From the NCBI GenBank assembly GCA_036785705.1, contig JAWUZG010000027.1:2027501-2091500 (forward strand): 64,000 bases of DNA, in the 5' to 3' direction. The stretch comes from Acanthornis magna. Lineage: Eukaryota; Chordata; Aves; Passeriformes; Acanthizidae. The notes beneath the pieces are model-generated. The model saw only the letters and a list, made by a program, of their open reading frames with translations. It made no database searches and was not told where the DNA came from. Positions 49,901-63,500 of this stretch are shown here, piece by piece. The translations under genes and the position numbers were made by a program. The stretch's first letter is position 1. Each line of letters opens with the position of its first letter.

Positions 49901-52900
49901 TGTGTTCATTGGGAGCTCTCTTTAGGGGCCTTTGCATGCACCTGTGCAGAGCACAATGCCAGCCCTTTTCTGCAGGAGCAGCCCACAGCCGGGGGAGAAT
50001 GGGCCGGCCTGGAGCAGAACCTGCACTTATTTCATCACAGAATGGAGTCCGGAGGGGCTTGCCATTGTAATTCCCTCTCCCCACCCCCCCTGGTGCCCTT
50101 CTCCTGCTGCTGGATGTTTTTTGGCTGGTGGGACATGGGGAAGCTAGGATGGGGGAGGAGGGGAGGAAGAAGAGCACGTTTGCACTGACATCTTGCTGAG
50201 AAATGAAGGCACAGATCCTTCAGGAAATAAGGATCTGGCTTATTTGAGGTCAGTGACAGTAGGAGCTGCTGTTCTCTCAGTGCTTCCTTTTGCTGTTGGG
50301 GTACAAGAAAATTATACATTCTGCTTGCATTTCTAGTTGCCTTAGCTGCCTAGACCACTGGGATACCTTATGACTTATGAGTTTGGAAATTATTTGCCTA
50401 GATTGAAGTGTCCTGGCTACACTTAATCTCTCTGCTGCTCAGCTACAGCCCAGCAACCTCCTCTCTGTCATCCCTCCTGGTTTTGTACAGTCTGGTGATC
50501 TCTCAAACATCACTTACCCTCAGACAGGGCAGCTGTGGCTGCATATTCTATTGAGACTCCCATTATTCAGAAAATTTTGACCTATTGCAGTGATTTTTTT
50601 TTTTTAGCAAAACAACCTCCAGCCGTTGTTTGCAGTTTAAAGAAGTCTGTGGTGTGCTAGGAAGTGCTGTACATTAAGCTCTCTGTGCACTGAAATCTGA
50701 ATGTTCTACTCATTTAAATTTGTCCAGATTGTGGGGGGAAAACTCTGAAAGCCAAATTCATGTAAACAAAGCAACTTTCTTTTTAACACAGAGGGATTAG
50801 GAGGCTGAGCCTTCTCAGCACTGCAACCTGGGCTTGTTGGGGGAGTTTTACATATTCCACATTTTCAAGCACCAGGACTAGGTAAAGCTCAAGCTTTAAA
50901 TGTGCTCATTAGCTTTGTCTGAGCAGGCAAGATGTTAGAGCCACTCTGGGGGGCTTGAGAGGGAATTAAGTAGTTCCCAGAGCTGAAGTCAAATCTAAGG
51001 AAAACAGACTTTCTGCCTACAAGACCTCTCCCTGCCTCTGCAGTCGGTATTTTGTCTTAAATATCAATTTGCCTGTTTCAGTTTTGGAGGGAGATTTATA
51101 GCCATTTAGCAGATATTCTGGCAAACATTTATGAGTTATGTGATAAAAAGCTCCACACAGACCCAAGAAGAGACAGGGTTCTCTCCCTGGGCCTTCCCCA
51201 GGCTGTCACAGGACAGCATCAGCTCCGTGGTCCATCAAGGTGAGAACACAGACTGAGGGGGCCACAGCCTGGGCTTTGATGACCATTTTGGGGTGCAGGC
51301 TGCAGGATTCAGCCTCTGAGGAGTTTGTTTAACATCACCTGCAGCAGGGGTGGTTTGCACAGCTGGGTGGGTGCTGCCACTAACAGTAAAAAGTCTCAGT
51401 GGAGGCAGAACATGATCACAGGAGGAGCTGTGATGATAAAACCACAGACGATAGTGATGAAACTGAAAGGAAATAAGTACATTTTAGCCTAGATCTGGAG
51501 GGAAGGAAAAAAACCCAACAAACCCAGACGTTTATCCATGCTCTTAGAACATGTGGAGTCAGTGCTGAGTCCCAAGACCTCAGAAAATGAGCACCGTCCT
51601 GGCAGAGGGGTGGACCCTGTGGTGGGCTGGTGATAGGAGAAGTCAGATATTCTCTCTTCCACCGGAGCATCTGAGCAGCATCCCCAGCCAAGGGCTTTTC
51701 ATTCTGGCTGCACTGCCCTGTGGAACAGGAAGATATCTGAGAAATGTGCTCAGAGAAAGTTTCAGCTGCTTCCTCAAGGAGTTGTCAAACAAGGATCTCA
51801 CAGTTTGTTTCATTTTTGATCAGTGAGGGCATATGTTCAAATGTTCTCCTTGCTTTTGAATTTCTTAGAGATACAAAGAGCAGGCTCAGTAAACCCAAAA
51901 GTTTGACATGAAATTGGTTGCAGTTTGTGTAGGTATTGGATATATAAAAGCTCTAGTTCTAGACAGAATTAAAGCTAGTATTTAATTTAATTAACTAACC
52001 ATCAAATAATTCCATACACAATCTCATGAGCATACTTAACATTTTACTTGTTCATGTGTAACAGCTCTCTGCTTTATTCCCTCCTGGGAAGACTTTATTT
52101 CTTTTTCTACCCTGTCAAAATACAGGCACTTCAGCACCTTAGCTGAATTAAGTGATAATGAATATTTAGTAAGGATAATAATCGGGGGGGGGGGTGTTTC
52201 TTTTGCATGTTAGTGGCACTGAGAGTCTTTAGGGACCACTCAAAGCCTTTTTCTCTTTCCATTTACATTGTATTCCACTCGAGGAAATCTTGTTTTCTAG
52301 GAATAAACTTAGAGTTTATGAAAACAACTTTTTGTGTTCCAGCATTACGAGGTTTTGCTGAACCACTGTGGTAGACAGTGAGGTTCTTCATGTCTGTTCT
52401 ACTTTGAAAAGTCACATTCTCTGTTTTGATTTATAACATCTGACCTATTTTCAGAATAGGCAATCTGCCAGATTGAAAATTGGGAGCCACGAAGGTCAAG
52501 AAAGATTTTTACGATGGTTAAAAGCTGTGTAAAAAGAGTGAATACAGTGATTTTGTAGTGGATCACCTACCCTATATAACCAAAAAAGCTCTAATTTCCA
52601 CTTATAACTGATATCCAGAACCTGATAATTACATTATTCTTCCTGGAATTTTGTTCTGTCACAAATAAATGATGTCACAGCACCTTATTCTCAAACTAAG
52701 CATTCACAATATTTGACAACCTAGGGAAAGGTTACTATTAATACATCTATTTAGGTTATTTGGGTATTTTAAAAAATTCTTGCAAAGTCTGCTTTTTATA
52801 AATTTATTTTAAAAACAGCTTATTGAGCAGGTTTTTGGTTAATTTAGTAATTCTAAAACTTTTAAAAGAGAAGGCTCAGCATGAGCAAACACTTTGTGTG

Positions 52901-55900
52901 CATGCATACAGTCACCCACCCTGTAAAAAAAATTAATTTTCACCCTTTTCTAGGGGAAAAAGATGCATTTCTGCAATAAAGTGGAAGAGTTTCCAAATGG
53001 TGTCTTCTCTAGAGAGCTGCTGGTGGCTCAGCTGGTGTGCTCCTGGCTGTGTGCTGCAAATATCGCAGTTCTGGCAGGGCCAGCTGAAGCGCAGGCTTTC
53101 AGGGGTGAGTGCTGTTTGCAGGATCTCCTGCTGAGCCTGCTAGGGCAGATTTTGTGGGGTAATTCCTGGAGTTTTGCCAGCTGCAAACAGGGGGCCCCAC
53201 CAAGCCTATTAAGGTAGGAATGAGGTTGGAATGCCACACTTTGCTACGCTCTGTTTTCCACTGTCCCTGCTCTGCTGACCACCAGAGGAAAAATAAATTA
53301 GGGGATTTTTTTTCACTATGATGTCTGCCATCCCTTATTATGTGTTGTAATTTATAAATAGTTCGTCTGATTAACTGTGGTCTTATTTATTTTTCTTAAT
53401 ACAAAACAGAATAACAAATATTTTCTCATTGACCTCCCTCCTTGTCTCTGCAAGTAGCAGGACAAGATGACATACATCCACTCTATTTTGTTATGAAGCC
53501 ATAAATCTTTATTAGCCTTTTATTGATGCTGTTTAGGAGGATCAAAATTAAAATGCAGCTTTTACATACCATTTTAATGTTTTTAAGAATGTTTTCATTT
53601 AAAAGTCCTGTCAATCTGACTCATTTATGGTTCTGTAAAATGTTGTATCTCAGTTCCCAGGCCTCAGCTACTCATTGTGAGACCAATTTTCTTGTATGGT
53701 GGAAAGTGTGGCTTAGGAGAGAAACAGAGCTGTTGCCTTAGCATTGGGAAAAGCTACTGACTTGCTGTGAAACTTGCTGAAAATCTGGGATTTTAGAGTT
53801 TGGCTGTGTGGGTGCCCAGTAAGGAGGTTTTCTAAAGAGTGGCTTTATTAAATCAATAACTTTATGGGCCTGAAGCAGACTCCTTGCAATGTGGCATAAA
53901 GCATGAGATGCAGAAGTTTGGAAAGGAACGTTTTAGGTGGGGTTTTTTGGGGGGGAAGGGGGGATTGTTTGGAGTTTCTTTCTGCAGGTTGTTCATCTTG
54001 GAATAATTTAGCAGTAAAGTTCTCTACTGTATGTTGCACACAGATGTGGTTTAACGCACAAACTGAATAGCCCGTTGCTCTTTTCTTCAAGGTTTCAGAA
54101 CTCGATTTTATAGGTTTTGGCAGTCTGTACCTAGAAGTCTCAACATTTTTCTATAAGCAATATCTCGTGGCCATAAATTATCACAACCATTTTAGGTTTG
54201 TAAAAACCCTACATAAATCACCCTGTAAGCACAACAATAAAAAGTGCAAATGTGTTTAGTAATGTTTCTTGGGTCACCATTGCTCTGAGTTGAGTGTAAC
54301 AGTACCCTAAAAACTACAACTGGAAGCCTATCTTATTACCTATTTGTTAACTCCCACCATAACATACTGCAGTAATAAAATCACTAAGCTGGGCTGTTTA
54401 TTGCCCTTTTGATATGTGGCAGCAGAAGTGGACCACAGGCACTCTCAGATAAAACAGGGGGAGGCTGTTTTTTCAGTATTAACAGTGCAGATGTCAGATT
54501 TTTGTGTCCTTGGAGCCAACAAACCGAGTTTGATTGTTGGGAGCTTTCTGGGCACTTGACTTCATGCAACCTCTGGGCTCCTTTTTCACTGGTAGAGAGA
54601 GCATTGCTCAACACATGGCTGGCATCACTCTCAGTCATCCTGAGAGAATATTATCTAAATGGCTGAGCTGTTATTGGAAACATCCCTGCATGTTCAGCTG
54701 TACTTAGGCCTTTATGAACCTATAGGAAAACGTGGTTCTTGCTTCAAAGAGCTCCTAATGAGGTTCCAAATAAGGCCCACCACATCAAAAGAGAGATACA
54801 GGACAGGAGGGAGGGAAGAGGGGCAGAACTGATGTGCTTTTGTCCAGTGGGACACAGCAGAATCATCCTTTAGCTCCTGAGTGCTGTGAGTAGCTCAGGC
54901 TAAGGGTTTTCATCGTGGCTGTTGCAGCCTGTCCCCTTTCCCAAGAGGATGCCCCAGTTTGCAGCAGGACTTGGTCTGAATCCAAACCGTGTTTCCTTAG
55001 CAGGGCTGTGACCCAGATCCACCAGCAGCTCCACAGCTGCAGAGCACCCGCGGCTGCTGCAGGAATGCCCAAAGCCAATCTGGAAGTACAAAAGTCGGAG
55101 AAGGTTCCTGCTGTGCACCTGATCTGCTGCAATTACACTGCAAATAATTTCATAATAATCATCCATCTGCATTTTTTCACAGTGCTCTAATTGCCCCATG
55201 ACTTTACAGAAATGTTGCATTGTGAAGATTATGTCAAGGTTTACCCAAAGCATTCTTATTTTCCACATAATTAGTGAAAAAGATGTAACATTTTGTTGCT
55301 CAGTTAATGGTGGTTCTGGTGTCTCCTTGCCAGGTGATTGACAAGTTCTGCTGCAGGAAAGAGTGAATCTTTAATGTATCTTGGCTTTTAATACTGATAA
55401 AAAATACATAAATTAGATTGACTCAAAGGGAAAGAGAACTCTGGAACACTGGAGAAGGTGCAGTGGAGCTGTTGGATAGAAAAAAAAAGTGTGATTTTTT
55501 TTTTTTTTTTCTGAGCAGGAATGTTATTTCATAAGACTGTGGGAAACTGAGTTCCAAGCTTCTCCACCATAGTCAGCAGGGCAGGCAGCTGAACCTGGGT
55601 CTCCCATCAAGTACTCAGTAAATGACAAAGCAGGTATGGTATTAAAGGGGTCCCATCCTCATTTTTGTAAGAGAATTCTTCCTGAGGCTGAGAAAATTCC
55701 CATATCACAGCTGCTGGGAACTTGCCCTTTAGGGATTTTTGGTTTCAGCTCATGATGGTTTCTCAGAAAACCACTGAAAAATGTGGTTTTGGAAGCTCTG
55801 TTCCCCCTATCTCTGGGGGAGGATAGGCAGTGTATATACGCTATGGATACATCTCAGAGTAGAAAAAGCATCATCCTAAGCAGCTCAGAGAAACTTTATT

Positions 55901-56274
55901 TCCCTCAATCTCTAGAACTAGGGGCTGCATATCCTGGAGTAAACAATGGAGTTAGAACTTGGTGTAAAGTAGAGTTCAGTGAGGCATAGATCAAAATCAG
56001 CCCAGCTGTCCATCAGTTCCACTGGCTACAGCTGTTTTCTCTGTGATCCCAACACCTTCATATTTAATGTTCCTTGAGCTCTGGCGAGGCCCTGCGTGGT
56101 CAAAGCCCCACATTATCAGTGGCCCTTGAAGGCCAGCTCAAACCCGAGCCTGTTCCTGTTGGATTTGCTGTGTTCTCCCTGGCAGATGATCTTCCCTCCC
56201 TGTCAATGCTTCTGAAACTGCAGTTGCTGCAACACTGTTCAGCAGAAGCAGGCCTGGAGCAGGGCTATCCAGAC
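46966..56274. other. Non-coding stretch with two weak exon-like blocks
   Basis: Mostly AT-rich intron-like DNA. A small direct tandem duplication of about 25 bp lies at 48544-48594. A GC-rich patch at about 49360-49530 precedes a long pyrimidine tract and a 31-nt splice-flanked block (49691-49721). Another splice-flanked block is at 52954-53104. A run of 10 or more G lies at about 52184-52194. No exon here is supported well enough to annotate as coding. Confidence 0.5.
48544..48594. repeat. 25-bp tandem duplication
   Basis: The word ATTTCCAATTTACTGTACTA followed by a CC-CTT tail occurs twice in immediate succession. Only two copies are present, differing at a couple of bases. Confidence 0.9.
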
Positions 56275-56760
56275 AGCACCAAAAAACCCCATAACTCTTG
56301 TATGAGCACTTCACTGACTGCTGAAATATTTTGTAAGCACCAAAAAGATCTACAACTCTTGTAATTAACAATTCACTGGCTGCTGAAGTATTTTTTAAGC
56401 ACCAGAAAACCCCAAAACTCTTGTATGAACACTTTACTGCCTGCTGAAATATTTTAAGCACCAAAAAGCTCCGCAACTCTTGTAGGAACACTTCACTGAC
56501 TGCTGAAATATTTTAAGCACCAAAAACCCCCACAACTTTTGTAGGAACACTTTACTGACTGCTGAAATATTTTGTAAGCACCAAAAAGCTCCACAACTCA
56601 TAATGAACAATTCACTGACTGATGAAATATTTCAAGTACCAAAAAACCCCGCAAGTCTTGTATGAACACTTCACTGACTGCTGAAATATTTTGTAAGCAC
56701 CAAAATCCCCCAAAACTCTTGTATGAACACTTGACTGACTGTTGAAATATTTTGTAAGCA
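56275..56760. repeat. 59-bp satellite-like tandem array, 8 copies
   Basis: Eight copies of a 58-61-bp unit run head to tail. The consensus starts AGCACCAAAAA, has a CCCC or GCTCC block, then ACTCTTGTATGAACACTTCA, CTGACTGCTGAAATATTTTG and TAAGC. Copies 1, 3, 5, 7 and 8 carry an ACCCC-type block after the A run, while 2, 4 and 6 carry GATCT or GCTCC. Copies 2 and 6 also share AACAATTCACTG instead of AACACTTCACTG. This suggests dimer or tetramer higher-order units. The minus-strand 117-codon frame at 56138-56491 is produced by the repeat. Confidence 0.95.
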
Positions 56761-56977
56761 ATAAGTATTGCAGGTTCTGTTCTGACTACTTCTAATGTAG
56801 ATTACCCAATGTAGATAATTGTCTTGCAAAAAATGAAATGAAGTTGCCTAACCTTCCGACCACTACTGATGAGTAGTTGTTCTGTCACACAATGGGATTT
56901 GATAAAGGATGGAGGAGTAAAACAGAGCCAGCAAGTTGAGTGACAGCCAGCTTCTGTTGGTGTGCTGAAGTGACAGC

Positions 56978-57031
56978 TCTGTCTGTCCTGCAGCTCTGTC
57001 CTGCAGCTCTGTCCTGCAGCTCTGTCCTGCC
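56978..57031. repeat. 13-bp tandem repeat (CAGCTCTGTCCTG)
   Basis: About four copies of a 13-bp unit, GTCCTGCAGCTCT, follow one another. Each copy carries a CTGCAG palindrome. Confidence 0.9.
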
Positions 57032-57478
57032 CAGTTCTAGGCTTGGCCATTCAGTGGGAGAGTTTGAGTGTGAAATTCAGCCACTGCCCTGTACCAGTGC
57101 CACAACCCCCCAGGGCACTTGACAGGTGTCACTGTGCATGGAAGGGCTCAGGAGAGGAGAAAAACTCATCCTTCCATTCTCTTGCCCTGTGCCCTGGCCG
57201 GGACTGAGCTCTGTCATTCCCAAGGAAAGCAAGAAGAGCGTTCCCTGCTTTCCACTGCTTCTCAAAACAGAGAAAGACAAGTCATGCCTGGGAGAGGCTG
57301 GCTAGAGAAAAAAGGAGCTGGGAGTCTGCTTAAAGCAGATCTTGAAATCCATGTGCACCTCAAAAGATGCAGAGGGCGCTCAGACACCAAAGGAATGATT
57401 GGTGCATTGAACTTCTCTGCTTTAATTTGTGCCTCGGGACTGTAATGCCTCTTGTGTCCTATAGCTAAAATTACAAAC

Positions 57479-57534
57479 CAAGTGATTACACCTTCAAGTG
57501 ATTACACCTTCAAGTGATTACACCTTCAAGTGAA
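57479..57534. repeat. 16-bp tandem repeat (CAAGTGATTACACCTT), 3.5 copies
   Basis: Three identical 16-bp units and a half unit run from 57479 to 57534. The perfect identity suggests recent expansion. Confidence 0.95.
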
Positions 57535-60500
57535 TGGTGTTTTGAGGTTTGTTTGCATTTGGGGAGGGTGGTTTTTATTGTTTTTGGGAGAATGAAAGCT
57601 ACTTAAAGGAATATGTGTTGTAATGTGCTTTCTTAAACTCTAGAAATGGCAATAATAGTTGAATTTTATTTTAAGGATGAAAGACAACAGACGTATACAA
57701 AGTGTTCCCTTCTTTCTTAGGTATAGTGTGTCTAAAATTATGACAGAGTTATGCTTGGAAGTGTAAATTGTGCCTTTGATATAATATTTAAAGGTACATA
57801 AGTTTGTGCATTTGGGTATCTAAAACCAAAACTCAGCTCTAGAATTAATACATGGCTTATGATTTCCTGAAAACTGTCTGCAGTATCTCAACATCCCCAT
57901 GTAGTAATCCAAACTGTCTTTTTTCTTTCTCCTCTTTAATTCAGGCTTCAAAACCCGGCTAGACAAAAATAGAGCTATCTTGTCCTTTTTACTTTTTTCT
58001 CTCATGTATTTATTTAAGCCAGATTTTCAGATGTGATCAACATCCAACACTATGAAATCTGTTCTTTTCACTAGGCGTGGCTGTGTAAGATTTAACTTTT
58101 TCCAACTCCAGTTACCTGTGCTGAGTTTCTTTTTGTTGTTTGTCAGCTTTTTTGACAATCTGCCCTTGACTATGCCTACATAATTAGAGCTGGTATATGG
58201 AACAACACCTAGAGCAGAGAGATTCAATTCTCACCCTCATTTTCATTTTTTAAATGTTTATCATTCTGTAAAATGTTTTCATTCAGGCTGAAACTATCCA
58301 TTTGTATTGCTATGTGGAAGAAGTGTTTTCTCCAAACTTAAGCTTGTTTGTGTTTGTTTTTCCGGCTGAGAAAAGTATTTTTTCCTATGATACATATGTG
58401 GAAATGCACATACGAAGTATATTTTAAGTTGTAGTGTAGTTGAAATGGGAAATAATAATAATGATGATGACAATACTAATACTACTAATAATTATTTGAT
58501 CTCTCCCCACAGGATTTTGGAGTTTTTGAAGGGTCATAATCCCAAATCATACATCTCAAGAAAATCTGTTTTGGTGTGACTACATCACAGGGGTTTGATG
58601 AAAACAGTTTGTGCAGGCACCTTGGCCTTTTTTATGCTTTTCCACTCTCTGATCTTTGTCTTTGCAAGGATCACTCACCATTCCATTGATCCTGTGCATA
58701 TAAGAAAGCAGAGTTGGTTTCCACTGGAGTTGGTTGAGCTGACAGAGGTGTTGTGCAAGGTGAGAGTTGGACGGTTGTTCTCTGCAGCCATGGCTGTAGA
58801 CCCTAGTTCCTAGCAGTTATTTCATCGTTTTTCCAGAAGCTATCATAAGTTATTGCTGAAATGAATATTCCATATTTGTGGCATGTGACAGCAGGAGAAA
58901 AAGGCATTACTTTAATCCAGCTCTTACGTGCCGTGGCTGAGCTGCACCAATCGCATTTTCATGCTTTCCCAAGGAGAGGAGCGTTATGAGATCATCCCCT
59001 GTGTCTCTGGTTTTGGCAGTCTCCTCCCTTCCTCCCCCTCTTTCTCCCTTTTTCTTCACCGGTAACTTTTGAGCCCCCTGGCTGAGTTCAGTCCCATTTG
59101 CTAGAGAAGAAGTATAAAATGTATTAAATTACTGGAGATGTAATGAATCCTGGCAGTCAGGTAGTAGAGAGACACTCCAAGGAGTTGTCCTCCATGGAGA
59201 AAAAGGTTTCCAGTGTAAAATGGAGCCCTGTTAGAGTGCAGATCGTCAGCACAGGGGCAGCTCTAAACAAAGGCATTGTTTCATGAGCCCTACTGTTCGC
59301 AGATATGTTTGGGTTTAGACTGCTAAATGTTGTGCTTTGTGTCAGGATTAATCACAGAAGTGCTGCTGCAGGGGAAATTTATGGGAACGTTTTGCAGTCA
59401 GATGTGAATTTATTTTCTTTCCTTGTTTGCACACTTGTGTGTGTGACTCCAGCCCCCTGGGGGATGCAGACACACACTCTGCAGCCTTTGGGGCTGGCCT
59501 TTCAGAGCCCAGATCTCCACTGTCTGTTCCTGCTTGTAGACAAATGGAAATGTGGATTAACATGAAAAGGAGATGTTTCATACCAACCTGTGCAGTGGCT
59601 GTGTTGCAAAGGTGAAGCTGTTGACTGTGAAAGCCTCTTGGAAGATAGCTGTGGTAGGAAATATCCCTGCAATCCAAACCCATCCTCTGCAGATATTTTA
59701 TGCCACATTTTCCTCTTCTTGCTAATGGGAGGAAGATTTGCCTCTTCTCCTGCGTAGATCCCTGATAATGCCCCAGGGGATTCTGTGCTGGCTTGGAAGG
59801 AACTTTTCCCTCTTGTGACTGCTCTGGGCTTCAGCAATCAGGGGCTGCATCCAGGCTGGCTCTGCAGACACCTCTCAGGCTGTGGGCAGTAGCCATGTGC
59901 CCAGAGTTTCTCAATTCCTGAATATCCTGCCCCATGGACACCCAGAACTAGTAGGGATGGTGACAGTATGTAAAGCAATGCAGGAGAAATTATAGACCTG
60001 AAACAGGAAAAAGATGGCACATGTTCGCATGGTTTTCCAAGGCCCATATTGAGGGTTGTCTGTCAAGGCAGGATTCAACAGTAAAACCAACTGTGTGTAT
60101 TTATACACACCTGTGTATGTGCATTTATGGTACATGGTTTTATTTTCATTAACAAGAAACACAGAACGCTCTAATTGTCACTGTCCAGTATTGATATTTT
60201 CTCTCTCATGTTGTCTGTACATGACCAAACTGTAAAAAAAAAAGGCCTGACTATGTGGGGATGGCTCGCCAGCAGCTGATCTCTGCAGTCTGGGTTTTAT
60301 CTTTGGAGTTCAAGGAGGATTTTTATGCACAGAGCTGTAGTTCTTGATATTTAATATTTCAGGTCTCATTCCCACTGACAGTCTGGAGCAGACGGGGTCA
60401 TGACTTAACTTGTGCATGAAGTAAACAGAACACTATTGATGCCATAAAGATAAGTCATATTCATTACAAAGAGCACATTAAAGACACAAACTTGAAGAGG

Positions 60501-63500
60501 CTTGTGTTTGGAAACCAGGACAGGCCAGATTGATAATTGTCTTTGTGATATCAAAGGCCCTGCTCACATAAGCACAATGATTAGAGCTGGTTGATAATTG
60601 AGTAACAGAGTTTCTTTTTATGTGCTTCAGAATACGTTAAATGGTTTAGAATTCTGGAGTGATATTTTTATTGAAATATGAAACATCCTAGCAAAACTAA
60701 AAAAGACATCAATTTTCCTGACACAGTGATGCCTTGGAAAGACTGAGAAATCCACTCTTTGGTCAGTTTGCTGCTTATTTCCAATTGGTAGCAATTAGGA
60801 GTGCATTCTTTAATTGCCTGGCTGCAGTTTCCTGATTGAGCATGGAGTAGGTGCACAGGAAAGCTGTTTGCACATCAAACTCTGCACTTGGCTCATTCAG
60901 GGGGGATTTGGTTACCTCAGGGTCAGTGTCTGCTGTCATTTGAGACACCAAGGTGTCCCACCTGGCTCCTGGCTCCATTGCTGAGGGCTGCAAGTCCCCA
61001 ATCAATCTTTTCTCCAGCCTGGAGCCCTGTGCAAACATTTCAGATATGGAGTAGTGTCTCAAGTGGCTCCAGTGCTCACACACAAACAGCTCACATCACA
61101 CCTGACTGGCTTTGCCAGCTCAGAAATATTTTTAAAGTGGAGCTCTCTGTATAGTAATGTTAATATGCAGATTTTCTCACCTTAGTGTTAATCCCCATAA
61201 GAGCAGCACTCGTATGTCAGTGTCAACATCTTTAAATCGTGTAGCACTGACAGTTCTGGTCCATGGAACAAGGTCTGTGCAGCAGGGAGAGCAAAACCCA
61301 GCACAGAAACATGTGTGAGTGGAGTCTGTGCCCCCAGGGAGGTGTGGGGCTCCTGCAAAGGGAAATCATGTGGGGCAACATCCTGGGGAGCAGAGCAGTG
61401 CCAGTGCTGATAGAAAATGAATCCTGTCCAGCCTCTCTGTCCATCTGTGGGCAGTAAGAGATGCTTAGAGAAGATCACAATCAAAGCAGGGCGGAGTGTA
61501 CAGATGCAAAAGTCCTCCCTGGAATTCTGACTCCTTCAGGAATGTGTGCAGTTGCTCTGAAGTCACACAGTCAGTTTTAAAATCGCTGTCCCATTTCCTC
61601 ACCCAATGACACTGTCTGCTTTGGAACCAATAAATAGACATCACTGGCCTACTAATGAACTTGTCAGGAGGGTAATGTAATATTAGTCACATTTCTGGTT
61701 TCATCTTTTGGTTTTGGACCTAGAAACAATTCATAACATTTTGTCCCAAAACTTGTGGTTTGGTATTTCTCAATTCACCATCAGACATGGGGCCAGTCTA
61801 ATTTTTTAATGCTTAAAAAAATGAAAACAAAGCAGTGTTTTATATTAGTTTATGTATGAAAGGACGAGTGTCTAAAAAACCGTGAAAGGATTTCAGAGTT
61901 TTCAATCTCCTGTTTGACCTTTTCCATCCACCATTTAATGCCCAAACAATGTCATAAAATGCTGCCTCAAAATCTGTGAGTGGTAGATATGTCCTGTGCT
62001 TGGTAATTCATCTGTTGTTGTTATGTTGCCTTTCAGAAGATGGACTTTTGTCCACTTCAGATGTTTTCCCTTTAAACCCTTCCACCTCATGTCTCTTTTC
62101 CCCATCCTTCTTGCCATAAGAGAAGGGAAAGGGTAGGGCAGCTCTCCATCTCTTTTGAACTACTTTAGACTTCCCCATTTCTCATAGATAAACTACCAAC
62201 AAACGCAACACGGCTTTAGCACTTGATTGAAGCCCCTGATTTTATACAGCCAAACATTCTGAGATTTCTGGTAAACTTTTGAGTAGTTGTTTATCATTAG
62301 GAGAGTTAAAAATTGCTCTTGGGCTGTAGTTTGTGCTGAAGTTTAGCATTATTTTGCACTCCCATGACACTCACCAATAAAAGCCTCTGCACAGCTTCAG
62401 TTGCAATGAACCTCCATTCCCACTTATTCTGAGCTAACTACAAGTTAAAGTTATGTCATGTTTTCATAGTCAGGTAGCAGCTTTTTTTTGCCCCCAAACT
62501 ACATTCCATAGAGGGGTTTTTGGTTTGGTTTTTTCTCTGTTGTTGTTTTGGGGGTTTTTGTTTTGTTTTCCTGTAAATAAACCTTTGGCAAATTGTTGCT
62601 CAATGGTCTTTCCCCATCAAATTTTAGGAAAAGTTTGCCTCAGCATTTGCCACAGTATTTAGTAATCAAATAGTCATAAATAAATAAATAATTATCCCTT
62701 TTTTTTTTTTTTTTTTGCAATTCGTGGAACTGTGACCTAATAGATGATGTACAGATTTCACTATCCATGTTTAGATGACTTCAAAATAACATACTTCAAT
62801 TATTAAACCTCAATTTTAATTGAGACCGATTGGTTAAGATCTAAACATTTGGTAAGAAAATATTCTAACTAGCATTAGTTGCTGTCCACAGGCATGGACG
62901 TGCAGCTTCCCTGTGAGGAAACCCAAGCAGGCAACAGTAGAGGTACCTCTCTTTCCTTTTCCTCTCCTTTCTGTGTTGGTGAGGAGCAGGATTCTTGTAA
63001 GCAGTTTCAGATTCTAGGTTGTGTAATTATGGACGGCTGGACACACTCAGGGTTGTACCAGGCTGATTTGGCTTTTGCTTCAGTGCTATCCAGCAGAAGT
63101 TGTTCCCCTGCACAGGAATTACAAAGGTGAAACAAAAAAGACATCAGGAAAGTTGTGTTTTGTGTTAGCTTTGTTGGGGATTACTTAATTTTCAGATGTT
63201 CCTAGATCAGTGCTACTTTTTGGACTCCCCATCTCTTTGTTACTGACTCTGTCTTCATTTAGTTAAGCTCCAAATCCGGATGATTAGCTAAAAGTTGAAA
63301 TATTTGGTGCTAACCAGAGCAGGTCTCCTGTGTGTCTGTAATCTCTTGGCTGCAGTGTGTTCCCCTGGAGACTGAAGCAGGAACATATAAATCCATTTTC
63401 CAGTGGCTACCCAAGCTATCACTGCTTGTGGGTATCTTGCTCTGTGTGCTGCATTTGTTTTATAAATCTTTCTGTGTCCTGGCAGAATTCCTGCATCTGA

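Noticed and set aside
58513..58560. Possible exon after CTCTCCCCACAG
   Set aside because: The acceptor is good, but I see no donor nearby and the first frame meets a TAA within nine codons.
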